A stretch of 52,195 nucleotides of DNA from DATEHQ01 sp035279525. GTDB taxonomy: Bacteria; Chloroflexota; Dormibacteria; Dormibacterales; Dormibacteraceae. The position numbers and the translations under genes were made by a program. The notes under the pieces are model-generated. The model was not told where the DNA came from and ran no database searches. It was given only the letters and a program-made list of their open reading frames with translations. Location: contig DATEHQ010000203.1 in the NCBI GenBank assembly GCA_035279525.1, positions 1-52,195 of the forward strand, given 5' to 3'. Below, piece after piece: positions 8,084 to 16,634 of the stretch. Within the stretch, counting starts at the first letter, position 1; each line of letters begins with the position of its first letter.

Positions 8084-9316
8084 TCAACCGGGGAGCGCGT
8101 TCGCGGCCGCGATTCTGGAGTAGAGCCGCCCGCTCGGCTTGATTGTTCGCTCGAGCGTCCGGCGGTCCACCGCGATGAGCCCGAACCTCGCCGCGTAGCC
8201 GCGCGCCCACTCGAAGTTGTCCATGTTCGTCCAGTGGAAGTAGCCCCTCACGTCGACCCCGTCGTCGATCGCGAGGCGCACGCTGGACAGGATTTCGACG
8301 AGGTAGCGCTGCCGCCACTCGTCATCGTTGCTGGCGAGCCCGTTCTCGGTGATGTATATCGGCTTGCCGAGGCCGCGCACCTCGTTGAGCACCGTCCGCA
8401 TCCACGATGGGTCCGCGCTCCAGCCCATCTCCGTGACGGGCACGCCCGCGACGTTGGAGCGATGGATGAACTGCTCGCGCGGCCGGAGCGGGTCGAAGGC
8501 GGCCGTCTGTCCCCAGTAGTGCGCGATCCCGACGAAGTCGGCGCTCGCCTCGACGATCCTGGACCAGCGCCCGGGCCCCGTCGGCCACTGATCCAGCACG
8601 GCCTGCGCCGTGCGCGCCGCCCACCTGTCGCGGAGCCGGTCCGAGGCGGGCATGAACAGGAACTTGTGGTGCGAGAGGCCGGCCGGCGCATCCGGCCACC
8701 GGCGCTTGATCGCGCCGTACGCCAGCTCGTGCGCGCGGCGCATGTTCGCCGTCACGCGGTAGACGGCGACCAGGTCTCCGCGATGGCCGGGCGGAAACTC
8801 GCCGATGATCCAACCGTTGCCCGCGTAGATGCTCGGCTCGTTGATGGTGCACCACATGCCGACCAGGTCCCCCAGCTCATCCACCACGCGGTGCACGAAG
8901 CGCAAGAACGCATGCGGCGCGCTCGACACCGTCCAGCCACCCTTGCGAACAAACCAGAGTGGGCTCGTGAAGTGGTGCAGGGTCACCATCGGCATCAATC
9001 CCTGCTCGCGCAGATCGGCCAGCACGTCGCGGTAGTGGCGGACCTGGCGCTCGTCGAACACGCCCTCAGTCGGCTCGACACGCGACCACTCGATCGACAG
9101 GCGGTGCGCATTCTGGTTCAGGTCGCGAAGCAGCGCGAAGTCTTCGTGGTAGCGGTGGTAGCTGTCGCAGGCCACCTCGGACGTGTCGCCGTTGGCGATT
9201 CGGCCGGGTTGCTGCTCGAACTCCCACCAGTCGTTGTTCCTGTTGCCCCCTTCGACCTGGTGCGCCGCGCTGGCCGTCCCCCACAGGAAGCCTGCTGGAA
9301 ACCGGCGATCGCTCAA
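8084..9316 (-). CDS. Glycoside hydrolase family 1 beta-glucosidase
   Basis: A 410-residue GH1 enzyme (clan GH-A TIM barrel). The N-terminal FLWGTASAAHQVEGG signature is present, the acid/base Glu160 lies in TINEP, and the nucleophile Glu324 in YITENG. It should release glucose or galactose from beta-linked glycosides and, lacking a signal peptide, act in the cytoplasm. It overlaps the upstream phosphatase gene by ATGA, so the two are probably translated together. The exact sugar is not predictable. Confidence 0.93.
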   Translation of the reverse strand: MSDRRFPAGFLWGTASAAHQVEGGNRNNDWWEFEQQPGRIANGDTSEVACDSYHRYHEDFALLRDLNQNAHRLSIEWSRVEPTEGVFDERQVRHYRDVLADLREQGLMPMVTLHHFTSPLWFVRKGGWTVSSAPHAFLRFVHRVVDELGDLVGMWCTINEPSIYAGNGWIIGEFPPGHRGDLVAVYRVTANMRRAHELAYGAIKRRWPDAPAGLSHHKFLFMPASDRLRDRWAARTAQAVLDQWPTGPGRWSRIVEASADFVGIAHYWGQTAAFDPLRPREQFIHRSNVAGVPVTEMGWSADPSWMRTVLNEVRGLGKPIYITENGLASNDDEWRQRYLVEILSSVRLAIDDGVDVRGYFHWTNMDNFEWARGYAARFGLIAVDRRTLERTIKPSGRLYSRIAAANALPG

Positions 9317-9945
9317 GCGGCGCGCGGGGCCGGGTTTGCCACCTGCGGAGGCGGGACGTACTCCCAGGCCACGGGCTTCTCACCCTCCACGTCGAGCTGG
9401 AGCATGCCGGCCTTGTCGATCGTCTTCCGGTACATCTCGCGCTCGTTCTGCGGCCGTCCGTCGAGGACGATCCACGCCGCGTTGAGCGGGTCGGCGTGGC
9501 TGACGATTCCGGTGGTCTCGCCTGGATGCTCCCGGGCGGCCCGGCGGACGACGTCGAGCACCCTCCTCCCCATCACCTCGATCGACTCGTCACCCGGCAC
9601 GATTCCGCGCTTGGCCTTGTGCACGTACCAGAGCGGCCGGAGCAGGGGGACCTGCCAGTAGGGAAGCCCCTGGAGGTAGCGGCTGAACTCCGCCTCGCGG
9701 AGCGCCGCGTCGGCCTCCAGCATTGCGGGCGTCTCGAGCCGGGCGCTGATCAGCTGCGCGGTTTCGACGGCGCGGGCGAGCGGGCTGTGGATGATGCGGC
9801 GCAGACCGGTCGACCTCAACCGGTCGCCGACCGCGGCCGCCTGCGCCCGGCCGAGCGCGCTGAGCTGAAAGCCGTCCAGGTGCCCGTACAGGATGCGACG
9901 CGGATTCTCGACGTCCGCGTGCCGGATGAGGTAGATGCGGGTCAG
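9313..9945 (-). CDS. Histidine phosphatase family protein, probable CTG start
   Basis: A member of the phosphoglycerate mutase-like histidine phosphatase superfamily, about 210 residues. The only standard start codon (TTG at 9819) would leave out the catalytic phosphohistidine. Reading upstream in frame gives TRIYLIRHADVE, with the RH motif (RHA rather than RHG). No ATG, GTG or TTG exists between there and the upstream stop. The best start is CTG at 9945, overlapping the TGA of the previous gene as CTGA. The second active-site His is in IVSHADPLN. The substrate is unknown; it is coupled to the GH1 gene. Confidence 0.8.
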   Translation of the reverse strand: MTRIYLIRHADVENPRRILYGHLDGFQLSALGRAQAAAVGDRLRSTGLRRIIHSPLARAVETAQLISARLETPAMLEADAALREAEFSRYLQGLPYWQVPLLRPLWYVHKAKRGIVPGDESIEVMGRRVLDVVRRAAREHPGETTGIVSHADPLNAAWIVLDGRPQNEREMYRKTIDKAGMLQLDVEGEKPVAWEYVPPPQVANPAPRAA

Positions 9946-10589
9946 CTTCGGTACGCGCCGACCGAGGTCCGGTTCGTCCCCGACGACCGGCCTGACTCGA
10001 GGGCCTGGTAGGCCTCGCGGAGCAGGTTGCCTGTGTACTCGCGCCGGTTCATGAGCCCGGCCTCCTGCGTGAAGCCGGGGATCGCGTCGATGGTCGCCGC
10101 GCCGCAGCTCACGGTGATCCGGCGCCAGGCGCCGCTCGTCGAGAAGTCATGCGACGCGATGGACCGCCGGATCTTGTCCGCCGCCAGCGTCGCGCCCTGC
10201 TCGTCGGTCTCGGGCAGGACGATCGCGAAGTGTGGCGGCCCCTCCGCGTCCAGGAAGCCGACAGTGTCGGTGTCGCGGATGGCGTGGCCGAGACGCTCGG
10301 AGATCTCACGGAGCAGGCCTTCGATCTGGATCTGCTCGAGCTCCTTGTGGATGTGCTCGGCGTGGTCGAGCTCAACGACCAGCACGGAGAGTGGGCGATG
10401 GTACCTGACGGCCCGGTTGGCCTCCTGGCCGACCAGGGCGTTGACGAACTTGGAGTTCCAGATGCCTGTGGTGGGATCGACCACGCCGAAAAGGGGGCTC
10501 GAGGTGCGGTCGGTCTGGCTGTGGCCGCAGCTAGGGCAGTACTGCGAGGTCTCCGGGAGCTCCGAGCTGCAGTACCAGCAGTTGGCCAC
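9942..10589 (-). CDS. Zinc-ribbon protein with degenerate GGDEF domain
   Basis: A protein of about 215 residues. An N-terminal zinc ribbon uses Cys4, Cys7, Cys18 and Cys21 (CWYC and CPSC). It is followed by a diguanylate-cyclase-like domain recognisable from DPTTGIWN, the RPLSVLVVELDH strand and DTDTVGFLD. The signature loop reads AEGPPHF in place of GGDEF, so cyclase activity is unlikely and a binding or scaffold role is more plausible. The GTG start at 10589 places the zinc ribbon at the N-terminus; longer frames run antisense through rarA. It is coupled to the downstream phosphatase and divergent from rarA. Confidence 0.75.
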   Translation of the reverse strand: MANCWYCSSELPETSQYCPSCGHSQTDRTSSPLFGVVDPTTGIWNSKFVNALVGQEANRAVRYHRPLSVLVVELDHAEHIHKELEQIQIEGLLREISERLGHAIRDTDTVGFLDAEGPPHFAIVLPETDEQGATLAADKIRRSIASHDFSTSGAWRRITVSCGAATIDAIPGFTQEAGLMNRREYTGNLLREAYQALESGRSSGTNRTSVGAYRS

Positions 10590-10653
10590 GGGGCGGAATT
10601 CTAGGCCAGAGGCCTCCAGGTCGGGCCTCCTGGCCCCGGAGTGGCGCTCGGAC

Positions 10654-10662
10654 GACAATCTA
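10654..10662 (+). promoter_or_regulatory. Candidate leaderless -10 element before rarA
   Basis: The nonamer GACAATCTA ends 3 bases before the rarA ATG. The same nonamer lies 4 bases before the thioesterase start at 49082. A GACAAT -10 box this close to the start would give an mRNA with almost no leader. Two occurrences only, so this is a suggestion. Confidence 0.3.
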
Positions 10663-10665
10663 GCC

Positions 10666-11913
10666 ATGACCGAGCAGGGCGACCTCTTCCCGATCCCGGA
10701 GGGTTCCGAGCCGCGGCCGCCACTTGCCACCCGGATGCGGCCAAAGCGCTTCGAGGACCTGGTCGGCCAGCAGGGGGTGGTCGCCGTCCTGCGCCAGCTG
10801 ACCCGCTCCGGGAACCTGCCGAGCATCGTCCTGTGGGGCCCGCCCGGAAGCGGCAAGACGACGCTGGCCGGGCTGCTCGCGACCGAAACCAACGCCCGCA
10901 TGGTCGGCATGTCGGCGGTCACGGCGGGCGTCGCCGACCTCCGCAAGGTGGTCGCCGAGGCGAAGGTCCACCGCCGCGCCGGGCTTCGGACGGTGCTCTT
11001 CATCGACGAGATCCATCGCTTCAACAAGGCCCAGCAGGACGCGATCCTGCCGCACGTCGAGGAAGGCACGGTGACCCTGATCGGAGCCACGACCGAGAAC
11101 CCCTCCTTCGAGGTCATCGCGCCGCTGCTGTCGCGCAGCCGCGTGTTCCGCCTCGAGCAGCTCACGCGCGACGAGCTGAATCTCGTCGTCGGGCGGGGCC
11201 TGGGCGAGCTGAAGGCTCGAATCAGCGGTGAAGCCATTGAGGCGCTCCTCGAGGTCGCGCGCGGCGACGCGCGGGTGGCGCTCAACGGCCTGGAGGCGGC
11301 GGCCGCCCTGGCGGGTGAGTCCGAGATAAGCCTCGAGCAGGTCGAGCAGGCGATGCAGCAGCGACACCTCCTCTACGACCGAGCGGGCGACCAGCACTAC
11401 GACATCGTGTCGGCGCTGATCAAGAGCGTCCGCGGGAGCGACCCCGACGCGGCCGTCTACTGGATGGCGCGGATGCTCGAGGCCGGCGAGGATGTGATGT
11501 TCGTCGCGCGCCGCCTGGTCATCCTCGCCGCCGAGGACGTCGGGCTGGCCGACCCCCAAGCCCTTTCGGTCGCCGTGGCCGCGCAGCAGGCAGCGCATTT
11601 CGTGGGCATGCCCGAGGCCGTCCTGCCGCTGAGCGAGGCTGCCCTTTACCTCGCGCTGGCCCCGAAGTCGAACTCGGCGATGATTTCGTACGGCGCCGCC
11701 AAGGCCCTCATCGAGGAGACGGGCAACGAGCCCGTGCCGCTGCACCTGCGCAACGCGCCCACCGGTTTGATGAAATCGATGGGCTACGGCCGCGGCTACA
11801 AATACGCTCATGATTTCGAGGGCGGGGTGGCCGACCAGAGGCACATGCCGGAGAAGCTGCAGGGGCGCAAGGTTTACACGCCCAACCCGCGAGACAGGAA
11901 GCCGGGACAATAA
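10666..11913 (+). CDS. rarA: Replication-associated recombination AAA+ ATPase RarA/MgsA
   Basis: A 415-residue AAA+ clamp-loader-like ATPase acting at stalled replication forks. Walker A GPPGSGKTT is at 58-66, Walker B FIDEIHRFN at 112-120, sensor 1 in IGATTENPSF, and the C-terminal tetramerisation region includes YWMARML and RRLVILAAEDVGLADP. The N-terminal TRMRPKRFEDLVGQ is the standard RarA opening. A long in-frame extension upstream is antisense to the GGDEF gene and is rejected. It is followed 8 bases later by the NDK-like gene. Confidence 0.95.
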   Translation: MTEQGDLFPIPEGSEPRPPLATRMRPKRFEDLVGQQGVVAVLRQLTRSGNLPSIVLWGPPGSGKTTLAGLLATETNARMVGMSAVTAGVADLRKVVAEAKVHRRAGLRTVLFIDEIHRFNKAQQDAILPHVEEGTVTLIGATTENPSFEVIAPLLSRSRVFRLEQLTRDELNLVVGRGLGELKARISGEAIEALLEVARGDARVALNGLEAAAALAGESEISLEQVEQAMQQRHLLYDRAGDQHYDIVSALIKSVRGSDPDAAVYWMARMLEAGEDVMFVARRLVILAAEDVGLADPQALSVAVAAQQAAHFVGMPEAVLPLSEAALYLALAPKSNSAMISYGAAKALIEETGNEPVPLHLRNAPTGLMKSMGYGRGYKYAHDFEGGVADQRHMPEKLQGRKVYTPNPRDRKPGQ

Positions 11914-11921
11914 GCGCCGGA

Positions 11922-12542
11922 ATGTCCGACGCCCTCGTCATCTTCAAGCCCGACGCCGCCTATCGACTCGCCGCCCGAGCGGGGATCTGGGGCTGGCTCT
12001 CGTCGGAGCGCGACTGGAAGCTCGAATCGCTTGCCTGGTTCAGGGCGCCCGAGCCGTTGATCAACGAGCACTACGACCTCCTGCAGGGCCGGCCGTTCTT
12101 TCCCTGGCTCGTCGACTTCATGACGGCCCTACCTGTGCTCGTCGGTCGGGTCACTGCGGGGGAGGACGCGCTGAGGCAGATGCGCCACGACCTCGGTGAG
12201 ACGCAGATCGCGAAGTCGCGGCCCGGCTCACTCCGCGAGCGCTACGGAATCTATGGCGGGCTCAACTGCATGCACCTGTCGGACGCGCCGGAGACCGGCG
12301 AGGCCGAGGTCGCCCGGTGGAGGAAGTTCGTCCAGCTCGACAGGGTCGAGGTCGACCTAGAAGACTCGAGCGACCGGCCAGACCACACGTTCCACCTCCG
12401 CTCGCTCGCAACCCAGGTCGCCGGAGGCATCCACGCGGAGCTCGCTTCGGAGATGATGCGCGAGCTCATCGCGCAGGAAACGGACCTCGCCGGCGGCGAG
12501 CTCGACGCCCTGTGCCGGATCACTCTGGAGGCGTTGGCTTAG
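11922..12542 (+). CDS. Nucleoside diphosphate kinase-like protein with C-terminal extension
   Basis: A 206-residue protein whose first 125 or so residues are an NDK domain. The active-site set is intact and in familiar spacing: Lys9 in FKPDA, Tyr51, Phe60, Arg88, Thr94, Arg105, Asn115 and phosphohistidine His118 in NCMHLSDA. It should move the gamma phosphate between nucleotides. About 70 extra residues follow, beyond the usual 135-150 total, with no match I recognise. It is probably co-transcribed with rarA and overlaps the convergent MscS gene by 23 bases. Confidence 0.8.
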   Translation: MSDALVIFKPDAAYRLAARAGIWGWLSSERDWKLESLAWFRAPEPLINEHYDLLQGRPFFPWLVDFMTALPVLVGRVTAGEDALRQMRHDLGETQIAKSRPGSLRERYGIYGGLNCMHLSDAPETGEAEVARWRKFVQLDRVEVDLEDSSDRPDHTFHLRSLATQVAGGIHAELASEMMRELIAQETDLAGGELDALCRITLEALA

Positions 12543-13110
12543 CCGCCTCCCGGGCCTCTTCCTTCGTCTCCGCGACTCGCTCCACCGCCGCCACGTGAAC
12601 CGTGACCGACTTGTTGAACAGCTCGGAGTTGGGTACGACGATGAGGTCGCCCGCATCGCTCTTGAGCAGAGTGACGCGGAGCCTCACCTCGGTGATCGTG
12701 CCCGAGAGCGTGTCGATGGTGATCCGATCGCCGACACGCATGTGGCGCTCGAGGAGCACGTAGTAGCCCGAAACGTAATCCTTGAGCAGGTCCTGCACGC
12801 CGAACGCCGCGACGACGGTCGCGAGCAGGATGCCGAGGAGCGGGAGGTTCGAGTTCTGCAGCGCGAAACCGAACGCCCAGAACAGGCCGATCACGATCAC
12901 GATCACGGTCACGACGCGTCGCGTGATGACGATGAGGTCGGTGTGCAGGTGGCGCTTGCGCATCTGGTCGCCCGTCATGCGGCCGATCACCCTGGCCGCC
13001 ACCACGAAAGCGACGAGGACCCCGAAGCCGACGACGAGATAGATCAGCGCGGTCGTGTTGTTCGGATCCGGGACCTGGATCAAGCTGCCGCCGATGGCGG
13101 CGCCGATCAT
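12520..13110 (-). CDS. MscS-family mechanosensitive channel
   Basis: A 196-residue small-conductance mechanosensitive channel. Hydrophobic helices lie at about 22-42, 64-84 and 92-110. The pore helix and beta domain carry the MscS pattern (GVQDLLKDYVSGYYVLLERHMRVGDRI is split over residues 104-130, followed by GTITEVRLRVT and VVPNSELFNKSV). It opens under membrane tension to release solutes. The C-terminal cytoplasmic domain is shorter than in E. coli MscS. The start overlaps the rplY stop by ATGA. Confidence 0.9.
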   Translation of the reverse strand: MIGAAIGGSLIQVPDPNNTTALIYLVVGFGVLVAFVVAARVIGRMTGDQMRKRHLHTDLIVITRRVVTVIVIVIGLFWAFGFALQNSNLPLLGILLATVVAAFGVQDLLKDYVSGYYVLLERHMRVGDRITIDTLSGTITEVRLRVTLLKSDAGDLIVVPNSELFNKSVTVHVAAVERVAETKEEAREAAKPTPPE

Positions 13111-13766
13111 TCCTTGGTCTCGGCTGCTTCCCCTGCGGCGGGAGCCTCGCCTTCGGCGGCCTCGCCTTCGGCCGGCACGGCGGCCTCGGCGAGCGGCACT
13201 TCCTCTTCGACCTTCATCTCGCGCTTGTGGACGATCTTCACCAGCAGGTCCTCAGGGTCATCCAGCACGGTCACACCCCTGGGCGGCGTGAGGTCGGAGA
13301 CGCGGAGCTCCGACTCGATCTCGTCCAGCGGCGTCAGGTCGACCTCGAACGATTCGGGGATGTCCGACGGCAGGCACTCCACGCGGATGGTGTGGAGAGG
13401 CTGCAGGATGTCCGCGTCGCCGCGCTTGACGGCCGCGGACTCGCCGGTGAGGTGGATGGGCACCTCGACCTGGATCTTCTCCTCGAGGTTGACCTGGTAG
13501 AAGTCGACGTGGATGGGTCCCAGCCGGCGGGGATGGGTCTGGATCTCGCGCACGAGCACCTTTTCAGTCCGGTCGCCGTCGACGACCAGGTCGACCAGGT
13601 GCGTCCGGCCGGACTTGACGAAGACTTTCTGGAACTCGAGCCGATCAAGCTCCAGCGGTGTCGGCTGCGTGTTATGGCCGTACACGACCGCGGCGAGCTT
13701 CCCCTGGCGGTGAAGCCGGCGGGAGCGTTTGCCGATCAGCTGGCGGGTGGAGGCCTTCAGTTGCAT
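13107..13766 (-). CDS. rplY: 50S ribosomal protein L25, CTC type
   Basis: A 219-residue general stress (CTC) form of ribosomal protein L25, which binds 5S rRNA. The N-terminal L25 domain (MQLKASTRQLIGKRSRRLHR, then AVVYGHN) is followed by the TL5/CTC beta domain and an acidic Ala/Glu-rich tail. The start at ATG 13766 matches the family N-terminus; the frame upstream is unrelated. It is divergent from the RDD gene and overlaps the downstream mscS. Confidence 0.93.
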   Translation of the reverse strand: MQLKASTRQLIGKRSRRLHRQGKLAAVVYGHNTQPTPLELDRLEFQKVFVKSGRTHLVDLVVDGDRTEKVLVREIQTHPRRLGPIHVDFYQVNLEEKIQVEVPIHLTGESAAVKRGDADILQPLHTIRVECLPSDIPESFEVDLTPLDEIESELRVSDLTPPRGVTVLDDPEDLLVKIVHKREMKVEEEVPLAEAAVPAEGEAAEGEAPAAGEAAETKE

Positions 13767-13845
13767 GGTGGCGCCTCGGGTTGGAGAGGCCCCGATATGA
13801 TACGGCAACCACCCCGACCGGCCTGGTTTTGCGGAGGTCAACGAG

Positions 13846-14394
13846 ATGCAGAACCCGCCTCCTCCCCCACCCCCGCCGTACGGCGGCGGCCAGCCGCCGA
13901 TGGTTCCGCCTCCGCCTCCGCCGGGTCCGCAGGGCCCGCCGATCCCACCGATCCCACCGATGGCTTATGGCGGCGGCGGCGCGGTGGCCATTCCGGGCAA
14001 CCTGGCAAGCCCCTGGCTCCGGATCGTCGGCGGCCTGATCGACGTGGTCATCCTCGGAGTGGTGGTCGGCATCCTCGAGGCGATCACCAGGGGCAGCCAC
14101 GGCATCTCCGGCCTCATCGGGCTGGTGGTGGCGCTGGGATACCTCGGCTACTTCTGGAACGCGCGGGGTCAGTCGATCGGGATGATGGTCTTCAACTTCA
14201 GGGTCCGCGAGGAGCGCACCGGCCAGAACCCGCAGGTGGGACAGGCGCTGCTGCGCGCGTTCCTGTGGTGGCTCGAGCTGGTCCTCACCCCGGTGTGCTT
14301 GATCGGGTTCGTGGGCTGGGGTTGGCAGCTGTGGGACGCCCGCCACCAGGCGCTCCACGACAAGGTGGCCGGAACGATCGTCACCGTCGGCTGA
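13846..14394 (+). CDS. RDD-family membrane protein with proline-rich N-terminus
   Basis: A 182-residue protein. Residues 1-40 are low complexity (Pro/Gly, runs of PPPP). An RDD domain follows with three or four membrane helices: SPWLRIVGGLIDVVILGVVV, then YFWNARGQSIGMMVFNFRV and WQLWDARHQALHDKVAGTIV. The conserved Arg and Asp residues of RDD are present. The role is unknown; RDD proteins are variously linked to transport. GGAGG lies 8 bases before the ATG. The repeat array follows 19 bases after the stop. Confidence 0.85.
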   Translation: MQNPPPPPPPPYGGGQPPMVPPPPPPGPQGPPIPPIPPMAYGGGGAVAIPGNLASPWLRIVGGLIDVVILGVVVGILEAITRGSHGISGLIGLVVALGYLGYFWNARGQSIGMMVFNFRVREERTGQNPQVGQALLRAFLWWLELVLTPVCLIGFVGWGWQLWDARHQALHDKVAGTIVTVG

Positions 14395-14412
14395 TTTCGG
14401 AGCGCTGGGTCG

Positions 14413-14580
14413 GGATCGGCCGGACTATCCGAGTCGGGCGGCGAGGCGCGGACCGGATAGGCCGGACTATCCGAATTGCCGGGCCGGGTGGTGTCCAGAT
14501 AGGCCGGACTATCCAAGTCGGGCGGCCAGTCGATCTCCGGATCGGCCGGACTATCCGGGTTGGTCCTGCCCCTTTGTCTC
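14413..14580. repeat. 42-bp tandem array, four units (array 1)
   Basis: The 13-mer GGCCGGACTATCC occurs at 14418, 14460, 14502 and 14544, exactly 42 bases apart each time. About 18 bases around the 13-mer are conserved and the rest of each unit varies. The core is nearly palindromic around CTA. On the plus strand one frame reads DRPDYP in every unit. The fourth unit overlaps the end of the B12-subunit gene, whose TAG stop is part of the motif. The same motif, unit number and period recur at 30049-30187. Confidence 0.9.
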
Positions 14581-14979
14581 AGGGAACCGTTTGCGCAGCC
14601 AGTCCACGATTTCCTGCAGTGGCGTGCCGGGCGTGAAGATCTCGGCCACGCCCTGCTTCTTGAGCGCCGCGATGTCGTCGTCGGGGATGATGCCGCCCCC
14701 GAACACGACGATGTCGGTTGCCTTGCGTCGCTTGAGCTCTTCGACCACCGCGGGAAAAAGCGTCATGTGCGCGCCGGAGTGGATGGAGAGACCGACCACC
14801 TGGGCGTCCTCCTGCAGCGCCGCATCGACGACCATCTCAGGGGTCTGACGCAATCCCGTGTAGATCACCTCGTACCCCGCGTCGCGCAGCGCCCGGGCGA
14901 CGACCTTCACACCGCGGTCGTGTCCATCAAGGCCGACCTTGGCCACGATGATTCGCACCGGGCGGACCGCGGTGGGCAC
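14551..14979 (-). CDS. B12-binding subunit of an acyl-CoA mutase
   Basis: A 142-residue cobalamin-binding subunit of methylmalonyl-CoA/isobutyryl-CoA mutases. The B12 motif DGHDRG (DxHxxG, His ligand to cobalt) is near residues 19-24, with the SIHSGAHM and GGGIIPDDDI loops downstream. The GTG at 14979 is 2 bases after the stop of the large subunit and gives the usual length for a separate small subunit. It is the only B12-binding subunit in the window although two mutase large subunits are encoded. The stop lies inside repeat array 1. Confidence 0.9.
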   Translation of the reverse strand: MPTAVRPVRIIVAKVGLDGHDRGVKVVARALRDAGYEVIYTGLRQTPEMVVDAALQEDAQVVGLSIHSGAHMTLFPAVVEELKRRKATDIVVFGGGIIPDDDIAALKKQGVAEIFTPGTPLQEIVDWLRKRFPETKGQDQPG

Positions 14980-14981
14980 TG

Positions 14982-16625
14982 CTAGACGACCGCCTGCTCG
15001 GTGTACGTGCCGAAGACCTCGACCAGCGTCTGCATGATCTCGCCCTCCGTCGCATACGCCTTCACCGCCTCGAGGATGTAGGGCATGAGGTTGTCCGTCC
15101 CCGCGGCGGCCTTGCGCAGCCGGGTCAGCGCGTTGGAGCACCTCGCCTGGTCGCGTTTGGCACGCACGTCGCGCACGCGCGCCACCTGCTCCCTCTCGAG
15201 TCGCGGGTCGATGCGCAGAATGTCGATCGGCGGCTCATCGTCCACCGTGAACTCGTTGACTCCGACCATCAGCCGCTGCTTCTGCTCGAGCTCCTGCTGG
15301 TAACGGAACGCCGCGTCGGCGATCTCCTTCTGGAAGAAGCTCGCTTCGATGGCGGGGATGACACCACCGATTTCCTCGATCCTCTTGAAGTAGGCCTCGG
15401 CCTGCCGCTCCATCTCGTCCGTGAGCGCCTCGACGAAGTAGCTCCCTCCAAGCGGGTCGATCGTGTTGGCGACCCCGGTCTCGTATGCGAGCAGCTGCTG
15501 CGTGCGCAACGCGAGTCGAGCGGCCTTGTCGGTCGGCAGGGCGAGCACTTCGTCCATCGCGTTCGTGTGCAGCGACTGCGTGCCGCCGAGAACCGCGGCC
15601 AGCGCCTCGATCGCCGTGCGCGCGATGTTCAGCTCGGGCTGCTGTGCCGTCAGCGACACGCCGGCGGTCTGCGTGTGAAAGCGCAGCTTCCACGAGCGCT
15701 CCTGCTGGGCTCCGTATCGCTCCCGCATCCATCGCGCCCAGATGCGCCTGGCGGCGCGGAACTTGGCGATCTCCTCGAAGAAGTCGATGTGGGCATCGAA
15801 GAAGAAGGAAAGCCGCGACGCGAACTCGTCGATGTGCATGCCCCGCTCGAGGCACGCATCGACGTACGCCATCCCGTCCGCGAGTGTGAACGCGAGCTCC
15901 TGGACCGCGGTCGACCCGGCCTCGCGGATGTGATACCCGGAGATGGAGATGGTGTTCCACCTCGGCACCTCCTTCGCGCAGTACTCGATCGAATCGACGA
16001 CCAGCCGCATCGACGGCGCCGGCGGAAAGATGAACTCCTTTTGCGCGATGAACTCCTTGAGGATGTCGTTCTGCAGCGTGCCGCCGAGCGTCGCCGCCGC
16101 CACGCCCTGCTCCTCGGCGACCGCGATGTACATGCACAGCAGGATCGCGGCGGGTGAGTTGATCGTCATCGAGGTCGTGATCTCCCCCAGCGGGATGCCG
16201 TCGAACAGCGCCTCCATGTCGGACAGCGAGTCGATCGCAACCCCGCAGTGGCCGATCTCGCCGCGGCTCGTCGGGGCGTCCGAGTCCTGCCCCATCAGCG
16301 TGGGCATGTCGAATGCGACGGAGAGCCCGGTCTGGCCGTTGGCGAGCAGGTATTTGTAGCGCCGGTTCGTCTCCTCGGCCGTGGCGAAGCCGGAGAACTG
16401 TCGCATCGTCCACAGCCGGCCGCGGTAGCCGCTCGGGTGTATGCCCCGCGTGTAGGGGAACTGCCCCGGGTACTCCTCTTGGCGCCGCGGCAAGTCCTCT
16501 CGTGTGTAGAGCGGCTTGAGCGGTATGCCCGAGATGGTGGAGGTCTCGATGCCGTCGTCCCGCGTCGGGCCGGCCGCGAAATCCTCCTCCCACACCCGTC
16601 CCGCCTCGCGGGCTCGAACCTTCAT
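14982..16625 (-). CDS. Acyl-CoA mutase large subunit, isobutyryl-CoA mutase type
   Basis: A 547-residue catalytic subunit of the B12-dependent methylmalonyl-CoA mutase family, without its own B12 domain. Two residues set substrate choice: methylmalonyl-CoA mutases have Tyr and Arg, isobutyryl-CoA mutases Phe and Gln. Here RQFSGF gives Phe77 and EFIAQKEF gives Gln195, so interconversion of isobutyryl- and n-butyryl-CoA is the better prediction. The active-site His232 lies in SGYHIREAG. It sits between meaB and the small subunit in one transcript. Other related mutases cannot be excluded. Confidence 0.85.
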   Translation of the reverse strand: MKVRAREAGRVWEEDFAAGPTRDDGIETSTISGIPLKPLYTREDLPRRQEEYPGQFPYTRGIHPSGYRGRLWTMRQFSGFATAEETNRRYKYLLANGQTGLSVAFDMPTLMGQDSDAPTSRGEIGHCGVAIDSLSDMEALFDGIPLGEITTSMTINSPAAILLCMYIAVAEEQGVAAATLGGTLQNDILKEFIAQKEFIFPPAPSMRLVVDSIEYCAKEVPRWNTISISGYHIREAGSTAVQELAFTLADGMAYVDACLERGMHIDEFASRLSFFFDAHIDFFEEIAKFRAARRIWARWMRERYGAQQERSWKLRFHTQTAGVSLTAQQPELNIARTAIEALAAVLGGTQSLHTNAMDEVLALPTDKAARLALRTQQLLAYETGVANTIDPLGGSYFVEALTDEMERQAEAYFKRIEEIGGVIPAIEASFFQKEIADAAFRYQQELEQKQRLMVGVNEFTVDDEPPIDILRIDPRLEREQVARVRDVRAKRDQARCSNALTRLRKAAAGTDNLMPYILEAVKAYATEGEIMQTLVEVFGTYTEQAVV

Positions 16626-16634
16626 CCGAATTGA

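Noticed and set aside
10027..10665. N-terminal extension of rarA
   Set aside because: It is antisense to the GGDEF gene; RarA family similarity begins at the ATG at 10666.
10590..11285. N-terminal extension of the GGDEF gene
   Set aside because: The extension is antisense to rarA, with no domain similarity and Arg/Ser-rich shadow composition.
13227..14636. 469-residue plus-strand ORF with GRTIR repeats
   Set aside because: It crosses rplY antisense and the RDD gene out of frame before reading array 1; no start or family supports it.
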